From NCBI GenBank assembly GCA_030323885.1, contig JASIRB010000122.1:124001-188000 (forward strand): DNA of 64,000 nt, read 5' to 3'. This stretch comes from Branchipolynoe longqiensis. Its lineage: Eukaryota; Annelida; Polychaeta; Phyllodocida; Polynoidae. The notes below the pieces were generated by a model, which did not search any database, was not told the DNA's origin, and saw nothing but the letters and a program-made list of their open reading frames with translations. Positions 57,374-64,000 of this stretch are shown here, piece by piece. Both the position numbers and the translations under genes were made by a program. How positions within the stretch are numbered: position 1 is the first letter of the stretch; each line of letters begins with the position of its first letter.

Positions 57374-57640
57374 CCCCCCCCCCCCCTGCTGTTCCCTCAC
57401 ACACACTGTGCCCAGTGATTGTGTGTGTTGGTGGTGGTGGGGGGGGGGGGCAGTTGACTGTATCTGGTGTGTATCCTATTAGCACACTCCCAGAACTATC
57501 CCCTGTAGGTGATGGTGGGGATTGAGGGGTTGGGGGGGGGGGGAGGGGTAATTGCGAGGCATGGGTGTGTGGAAGGGTGTGTGGAAGGGAGGCCAGAAGC
57601 TTGTATCAGGGTGTGTGTGTGGGGGGGGGGGGTTCTGTGG
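57374..57640. repeat. Homopolymer C and G tracts with (GT)n
   Basis: A C run of about 15 bases near 57374, G runs of 9-12 near 57440, 57532 and 57620. Low complexity; the ORFs here are not genes. Confidence 0.9.
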
Positions 57641-57874
57641 AAGTGGGTGGTTGGGTGGAGTGCAATCAAACTCCCATTATATGTCCTGGAACCTGACTAA
57701 AGCCATATATGGTACTGGGAATGAGGGAACTCTATTTATGTCATGAGATTGACCTAATTAGTTAATGGCCTCCCTGTTTAATGGATTTCTCAAAGCAGAT
57801 GTCCACAGGGATGAGGTAGTAAATTCACTGATTATTCTGTATATGCTGTCCCAAATCATTAGTTAATGCACCAA

Positions 57875-58115
57875 TGTCTAAGTTCGATATATAGAATTAA
57901 ATGTATGTAAGTGCTTTGGTTTAGGGAAATATATATTTCATCCGACCATGCAACTTTAATTTGCCATCCTTTCACTTCAAATATCTCCTAAGTTCGCCAT
58001 TTTAAATCAAAGTTACTTCAAGTTAAGGCAGGGTAGATTATAATGATCAACCTAATATATTTATCTAAATTTCTGTTTTACAGAAACTCAAAACCATAGG
58101 ACTAGGCAACTTTAA
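57875..58115. mobile_element. TTAAAGTTGCA-family MITE, right half followed by inverted left half
   Basis: 57875-57959 is the right end (CATCCGACCATGCAACTTTAA). 57961-58115 is the left half reversed (ends TAGGACTAGGCAACTTTAA). Confidence 0.7.
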
Positions 58116-58289
58116 GTGTACAGTGGTAGCAACGTTGAGCTGTTATCATGCACATGGCCAGCATGTTCGTATACATACGGGCACTTAATGCAAGTCACAC
58201 TAGGTAACTAACGCAGACGTGATGAATTCATGCCTTGGTGACCATGTTGCTTTGAAATGCAGCCGTCAGGACTCGCTGACATCGTGCGA

Positions 58290-58313
58290 TGACGTCACAC
58301 TATACTGACGTCA
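58290..58313. promoter_or_regulatory. Two perfect CRE palindromes
   Basis: TGACGTCA at 58290-58297 and 58306-58313, centres 16 bp apart, followed by a GC-rich stretch (58335-58380). This is the CREB/ATF consensus. No downstream gene other than the DIRS element is seen, so the target is unknown. Confidence 0.4.
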
Positions 58314-58399
58314 GCACATCCGTAGTAGTGTTCCTGCGGGCCGCAGCCCACACAACAACCGCCCCCGCCGGCCTCTCATCCCCATCGGTTACCTAAGGA

Positions 58400-59100
58400 G
58401 CAAATTGCAATCAAACAGCGGTACACTGAGTTCCTATTGCCGATTATCAGCTACATCATTACAAAGCCACTCCTCCACCTTTGTTTACACGGCCATTTTA
58501 CACCATAAGCTTAGTTAAAAGGTACACTCCTATCCAAAGTAGGGGTTCATGACAACCCTGCTTAAAATCGAGCAACAACTGTTTCCGTAGAAACTAATTA
58601 TGGAGGTGGTGGTTCCAGTGTGCAGTGTTAAATCTATACTGGCACAGAAATGGGAGAGAATGCAAAAAGACAAGATGGGTGACCACAGAATGCACTCGGT
58701 TTGATTGGTTAAGTATATTAAGCTACCTGGTTTATTATATTCTTCAATTCAAAAGTAGTGGGTATATATTAAGAGCTATGTAAAGAATATATTTTGCTTC
58801 TTAAATTAAGAATTTCATTGGTCATTTCCATTAGTTATGCCAACACACCCACCCACATATATATATACTCTATATATACGCCCGTATATACAAGTGTAGG
58901 GATAGCTAGATGGCTGCACTGTGCGTGGCTCGGCCGGTAGTAAGGGTTCTGATCTCTAGGTGGCGCGCGGCGCTGGTCCTCGCCGGCTGTCAGGGCTCTG
59001 GGCGTCACTGCCTGCCCAACCTGCGCCGCGGACACACTAGCTCCCTTTTTAATTTTTGTTATTGAGGCTGTATTTATACTGTCCATAGCATGTAAGCCCG
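58400..59100. other. Intergenic left of the DIRS element
   Basis: No gene. A (TA)n tract lies at 58855-58880 and a CTCF-like CTCTAGGTGGCGCG at 58954-58967. Confidence 0.4.
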
Positions 59101-60106
59101 GGTACCCAGGCTTGTTTTCAATGCTGGCCAGCTGTAGTTTTGGTGTTGTCTTACCAAGCAGTAGCAGATAGATAGTCTGTTGGTATGTTTGGTAGTCTAT
59201 GTTAGTTTTTTTGGGGCCCTCTTGGCATTGTATGTTTGTTCTATTCTTATTACTATTACTTCGATTGTGATAGTCGATCTGGGTCGGAGTTTTGATGTCG
59301 GAGAGTTTTTGCGGAGTGTGTGAGGATATTCATTCGGGGGCCGTCAATGAACATATATATATATATTTTACCTCGGTATACCGCCTCTGGCTAGCCGCAG
59401 GCTAGGGAGAAGGAAGCACATCCGGGTCCAGCAATTAGCATAAGTGACTCACAACGGGAGGACGTTTGTGAGTTGCTCCAACAGGATTTATCTACTAAGA
59501 CTACTTATTCACAAAGTAAGTAATGGAAACTTAGTTTAAATTGTTTATGATGCATTATAGCATCACATTATGAAAGTTCAGAACTTTCTCAGGTCCCTTT
59601 TGGACTTTGTACGTGTTTCTTACTTGAGGATAGAACACTGGGTGCCGCTGGCACGAACGAAACCGATAGTCCTTTGTTCTATCGAAACCTGTTTTTGAGA
59701 CAGGGAGAAATGGTAACCCGAGTTGCTCATTTCCTAAGAAAATTCTCCCGGATCCTAATAGAGGATGATGTTGGGGATGCTTCTGGGTGTCTTTTATAGA
59801 CACCCCAGACGGGTTTTAAGGCGAACCTCCAAGTTTCGTAATATTTTCTCTAACTTGCTGGCGTTGTAGCCGCGGGTGGGAGAAGTGTACGGAACAGAGA
59901 GAGTGGGCGATCTAAGGATCGACTCCCCCCGTTTGGTTGGTTTCGTTACCATGCACCTACGGCAAACTTTAGCTTCACGCCTGTACTGAAACGTTGTAAT
60001 ACACGTAGCTCTGTACCTTATACCTCAACCCAGTTTACTGGTTTACACATTGTGTAGTTGAGATGATTCCGGTTTAAGTAACACCCATTTGTTGTTACAG
60101 AAACCG

Positions 60107-61429
60107 ATGGCCACTCGGCGGAATAAGCCGCCCGCGGCAGCCATGGGCATTGCCCCTCCGGATTACGATTCGTGACCAGCTGCTACGGCTCCGCCGTCCC
60201 CACAGCCCGGGGCCCAGACGTCCGACCGGGACAGTGACCAACCACCTCAACCTAAAGGTTGGGAGGAAAAGATGGCAAAAATGATGGAAGAAAAGATGCG
60301 CCAATTCCAGGCTCATTCCTTTTCGGGCCCTTCCCAAATCCCTGATGAGGATTGGGAAGATTTTTCCGATGATGAGGAAGATACGCTTTCGGCCACTGAG
60401 GTTACGAAACCGAAAGCGCGCAGCAAGAAACGCCGCACAGTGAGCAGCTCGGGTGATGAATTCACCAAGGAGTCTAACGCTAAAAGATCCAAGAAATCTA
60501 AGAAAAAGAAAAAGAAGAAAGACTCGTCCTCGGACTCGTCAGAGGACTCCTCATCCACAGACTCAGATTCCGAAACGGAACGCACTGGGGTTTACGCCAA
60601 AATAGGCGCTAAGGTCGGTAAGAAAATTATCAAAAAGAAGGCAAAGAAGGTTCGTACTACAACCATGATGAGAAAAACTGTTAATGGCCACTTTACCACC
60701 TTCAAACCGGCTGAGGTCATTAACAAATTGACCGAACAGATATCCGGGATCAAAGGTATCCCCGCAACGGTTAGTAAGGAGATGGATGCTGGCATCCATC
60801 TTTCAGACGAACGTCGCCGCTATGAAACTGCCCTATGTTTAATCCATAAGGCAGTTTTGGGGTCTTTGACTTCGATTATCCCGGTCGCTAACCGCATGCA
60901 AACCGAGAATAAGTTCTCGTCTTTGGCCCGTGTAATGGACAGGGGCATTGCCTTGCTCGCTGCGGCGAGCAACTACATGATGCATCGCAGGTTCGAAAAC
61001 GTGTTCAAATCCGTCACTACAGACGCTGGGAAAGAAGTCGCCAGGTCAAAGAAAGTGACGGATAATGACGGCAAGGAATACACGGTGTATTCGGGACCTA
61101 CCCCCATCAAAGGCAAACCTCTGGACAAGTCCAAGATGTTCGGGGGTCAGCTCGCCTACCTTTACAAGCAAGTAGAAGTAGACAATAAGAGTGCCAAGAA
61201 CACGGAACAGAAGGGCCGTAAATTCCAAAACCCCCTCGGGTTCAGGCGAAACCGGACGGATTTTCGCTACAGACGAGGAGGAAGGCCGTTCAGGGGTGGA
61301 CCATCCTTCGGATACAGCCAGAGGGGAAGAGGTCGAGGCGACAGACAACCCTCAAACTGGAATGACAACCGCGGTTACAGAAGGGATTTTGTTCCCAAAC
61401 CACAGTTCCCCAAGCCAGGGAACAAGTAG
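60107..61429 (+). pseudogene. DIRS ORF1, Gag-like, with nonsense codon 23
   Basis: The natural start is probably ATG at 60107 (MATRRNKPPAAAMG), but TGA at 60173-60175 interrupts it in the same frame. The open part from 60272 is 385 aa: acidic (DEDWEDFSDDEED), a Lys run, a Ser/Asp run, then a conserved globular region (FKPAEVINKL, LARVMDRGIALLAAASNYMM) and an Arg/Gly-rich RNA-binding-like tail (RRGGRPFRGG, RGRGRGD). This matches the layout of DIRS Gag proteins. Confidence 0.75.
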
Positions 61430-61467
61430 AAAACGCCACACAAACAATTCAGCCTCCTGGCCCTGAA

Positions 61468-63314
61468 ATGGTCACCGAGGAAACACAAACTTACGTAAGC
61501 AAGTTTAAAGCTGGCAACATTTCTAATTATTTACATCAATGGCAAGAATTAACTACAAACCCAGAGGTTCTTGGAATAATTAAAGGCATTAAAATTCCTT
61601 TCACACAATTACCTGTCCAGAAAAGAGCACCTTTTCCATATAAATTCAATTCGGAAGAAAGAGATAAACTTAATGAACAAGTAATGATTTTTGAAGCCAA
61701 AGGTGAATTCATTTCAAATATTTTCTCCACACCCAAACCCGATGGGAGCATAAGAATGATCTTAGATTTAACTAAATTAAATGAAATCATTGAATACCAA
61801 CATTTCAAAATGTTTTCCTTAGAAACAGCTCGAGATTTGATTACCCCAGATTGTTGGCTAGCGAGTGTATATTTAAGAGATGCGTACTATACCGTACCTA
61901 TTCAGGAATTAGATCGCAAATATTTAAGATTTGTCTGGAATGGGCAGCTTTTTGAATTTACCTGCCTACCAAATGGTTTGGCGTGTGCACCACGCCTTTT
62001 TACTAAATTATTGAAACCAGTTTTTTTTCAGAAATGGCAAAACTTGGTCATTGCATGTTTCCATACATTGATGTTTCTTTCATTATGGGACAATCTTCCA
62101 CACAATGCGAGCTCGCCGAACTTTTCTCAAAGTTGGGTTTTTTCATACATGATAAGAAATCCGTTTTTTCTCCTACTAAGGAGCTTAAGTGTCTAGGTTT
62201 CATTTTAAACACAACGGCTATGACCGTGTCACTTACACAGCAAAAGAAAGATAAGTTTCGGGACACAGCGATACAGCTGTTAGACACATCTAGGCCAAAG
62301 ATAAGAGAGGTGGCAGTGTTAATCGGCATAATGATTTCGTACACCCCCGCTATTTTATATGGCGGCGCACACGTTAAGTCCCTGGAAATTGACAAAAATC
62401 TAGCTTTGGCCAGAGCAAAGGGTAATTTTGAAAAGAAAATGTTTATTTCTGAAAACGGACTAGCCGACATTACTTGGTGGCTGAGTCACTTTGATAAGTC
62501 TCCCAATCCCATTAGAATGGGTGAACCCAACACTACAGTTATAACTGACGCGTCACTGCAAGGTTGGGGGGCACATCGCAATGATGTAGCAACAGGAGGA
62601 AGATGGCTAGAATCTGAAATTTCTGATCATATTAATGTTTTAGAATTAAGAGCTATTTACTTAGGTTTAACAAGCCTTGTTAAAGTACCGAAAGATAATG
62701 TATGTATCCTTACGGATAACACCACAGCGATGGCTTATGTCAGAAATATGGGAGGTACAAAATCAATACAGTGTAACGAAATGGCACTCCTCATTTGGAA
62801 TTGGGCTCAAAAGTTTAAGGTTTGGTTAACAATAACACACATACCCGGTACGCAAAATATTCTAGCAGACAAGATGAGTCACCAATTCCATGACCACTTA
62901 GAGTGGTCACTAAACGGATCAATTTACAAAGAAATCTGCGCCACATGGGGTTTGCCGGATATAGATTTATTTGCTTCACGTAATAACTTTAAACTGGACA
63001 AATATGTTTCGTGGCACCCCGAACCAAATGCATGGCACATAGATGCCTTCTCACTAAATTGGCAACATCATTTCTTTTACATTTTTCCCTCTTTTACCAT
63101 TATTAGCAAAGTCGCCAGAAAGATACAAATAGACAAAACACACGCCATCCTCAACGTCCCCGAATGGGACACTCAACCGTGGCTAGCCAGACTAATCTCG
63201 ACGGCCAAAAGCAGCCTACGCTTCCCAAGATACCGAGGAAACCTGAAGCATCAGGGACCATTAGTGCGCCACGGAAACGTGTCGACGACTCCTTTGGTAG
63301 CATTCCTTTTTTAA
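61468..63314 (+). pseudogene. DIRS reverse transcriptase / RNase H / methylase-like ORF, frameshifted
   Basis: The first part (61468 to about 62020) has LRDAYYTVPI, where the first catalytic Asp lies, and FTCLPNGLACAPRLFTKLLK. At a run of eight T (62021-62028) the reading frame must change to the 62034-63314 frame. That frame carries the active-site box as YIDV rather than YIDD, then GFILN, RNase H (TDASLQGWGAH, ELRAIYLGL, TDNTTAMAYV, ILADKMSH) and the DIRS methylase-like segment (LPDIDLFASRNN, AFSLNW). The frameshift and the Asp-to-Val change make it inactive. Confidence 0.85.
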
Positions 63315-64000
63315 ACAAGTACTTGGAACAATTCGGCTTAGACAAGATAACACAACAACGGTTGGTATCTCACGCGTGGAGGAAGGGAACAGTGAAAATG
63401 TATACAACCTATTTAAAGAAATGGGGCATATATTGCTTACTTAAGAAAGTTAAGCCAATGAACCCGACAGTATCCCAGGTAGGACGATTTCTACGTTTCT
63501 TAGAAGACGAAGGTTTAGGTTACGGCCCTATCAATGCAGCCAGATGTGCGCTATCAATAATCCTACCTAGGATTAACGGACAAACAATGGGAAAACACCA
63601 TGTTATTTTCTGGATCGTACGATCAATTTATCAGAGGAACCCTCCCAAACCCAGATATAATAGGTTTTGGGACGTATCTCTTGTTTTTAAACTCTTCAAA
63701 CAATGGCCAGAGAATAAGTTCCTGGACATTAAACTATTAGGGTTCAAAGTAGCATTGCTTCTTCTGCTGGTGACAGGACACAGGGGCCAAACTATAGTCG
63801 CCATGTCGCTCAATGGTCTTGAAATCGATAACAAGGAAGCAACGTTTGATTTAACAACTTTGTTGAAATCAAATCGTTTAGGTGATCCCCTGTTGAGAAT
63901 CAGTGTCACTAGTTTCACAGAGGATCGAAAATTATGTGTAGTCTCCGCAATACGGACATATATATCCAAGACAAGAACAATAAGAAACTCAAGGCAGCTT
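63170..64000 (+). CDS. DIRS tyrosine recombinase, partial
   Basis: A third frame, overlapping the end of the RT ORF, stays open to the window edge. It has an N-terminal SAM-like region (HAWRKGTVKMYTTYLKKWG, FLRFLEDEG) and the first catalytic Arg in LLLLVTGHRGQTIVAM. The His-x-x-Arg and the nucleophilic Tyr would lie beyond the window. The start codon is not identified. It would insert the circular cDNA of the element. Confidence 0.8.

Larger units (their letters stand above)
59100..64000 (+). mobile_element. DIRS-type retroelement, truncated by the window edge
   Basis: ORF1 (Gag-like), an RT/RNase H/methylase-like ORF and an overlapping tyrosine recombinase ORF in this order identify a DIRS element. 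These use a recombinase instead of an integrase and leave no target duplication. The left boundary is uncertain: ~1 kb of leader before ORF1 probably includes the 5' inverted terminal repeat, but its partner lies outside. It carries an early nonsense codon, a frameshift and a lost RT aspartate. Confidence 0.8.

Overview
This window reads as a stretch of an invertebrate animal nuclear genome, probably a protostome and perhaps a marine lophotrochozoan such as a mollusc. The evidence is a spliced innexin gene with GT-AG introns, a RTE-like and an I-like LINE, Ty3/gypsy and DIRS retroelements, a PIF/Harbinger DNA transposon, a tRNA-related SINE, many MITE-like inverted-repeat elements, and abundant mini- and microsatellites. 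There are no bacterial operons. The clade is an inference; no organism-specific gene fixes it.

Layout. 1-1.9 kb: the 3' part of an RTE-like LINE. 1.9-6.0 kb: AT-rich DNA with a ~60-bp minisatellite at 2.84-3.2 kb. 6.03-6.40 kb: a PIF/Harbinger-type MITE. 6.7-12.5 kb: a decayed Ty3/gypsy element on the minus strand, with gag, protease, broken RT, RNase H/integrase, a tRNA-Trp-type primer site and a 5' LTR. 13.07-13.54 kb: a Myb/SANT-like DNA-binding ORF. 13.5-25 kb: a mosaic of repeats: an inverted pair of ~600-bp repeats, a nine-copy GTCGTCC...GGCCC motif array, a SINE foldback, a large inverted repeat and at least four different MITE-like elements.

26.2-54.4 kb: one innexin gene on the plus strand. 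It has seven coding exons totalling 1,227 nt, which encode 408 aa, spread over 28.2 kb. All splice phases join cleanly and every innexin hallmark is present. About 96% of the gene is intron, and the introns are packed with insertions: a Harbinger-like MITE, a Ty3/gypsy element and SINEs in intron 1; a 40-bp minisatellite split by a 5'-truncated I-like LINE in intron 2; a MITE in intron 3; an intact-looking PIF/Harbinger transposase and a ~44-bp minisatellite in intron 6. 

54.6-59 kb: MITEs (one with a perfect 10-bp target duplication, one Tigger/pogo type), homopolymer tracts and a pair of CRE palindromes. 59-64 kb: a DIRS-type tyrosine-recombinase retroelement, with gag, RT/RNase H and recombinase, running off the right edge.

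Most unusual observations: (1) the 40-bp minisatellite of innexin intron 2 carries in each unit a sequence resembling the exon 3 splice acceptor, and it stays open in frame with exon 3; (2) an array of a conserved ~15-bp motif with unrelated spacers; (3) the same ~205-215-bp tandem-repeat core sits inside two elements with unrelated terminal inverted repeats; (4) a 189-bp intron 5 segment is copied nearly perfectly into the intron 6 minisatellite.
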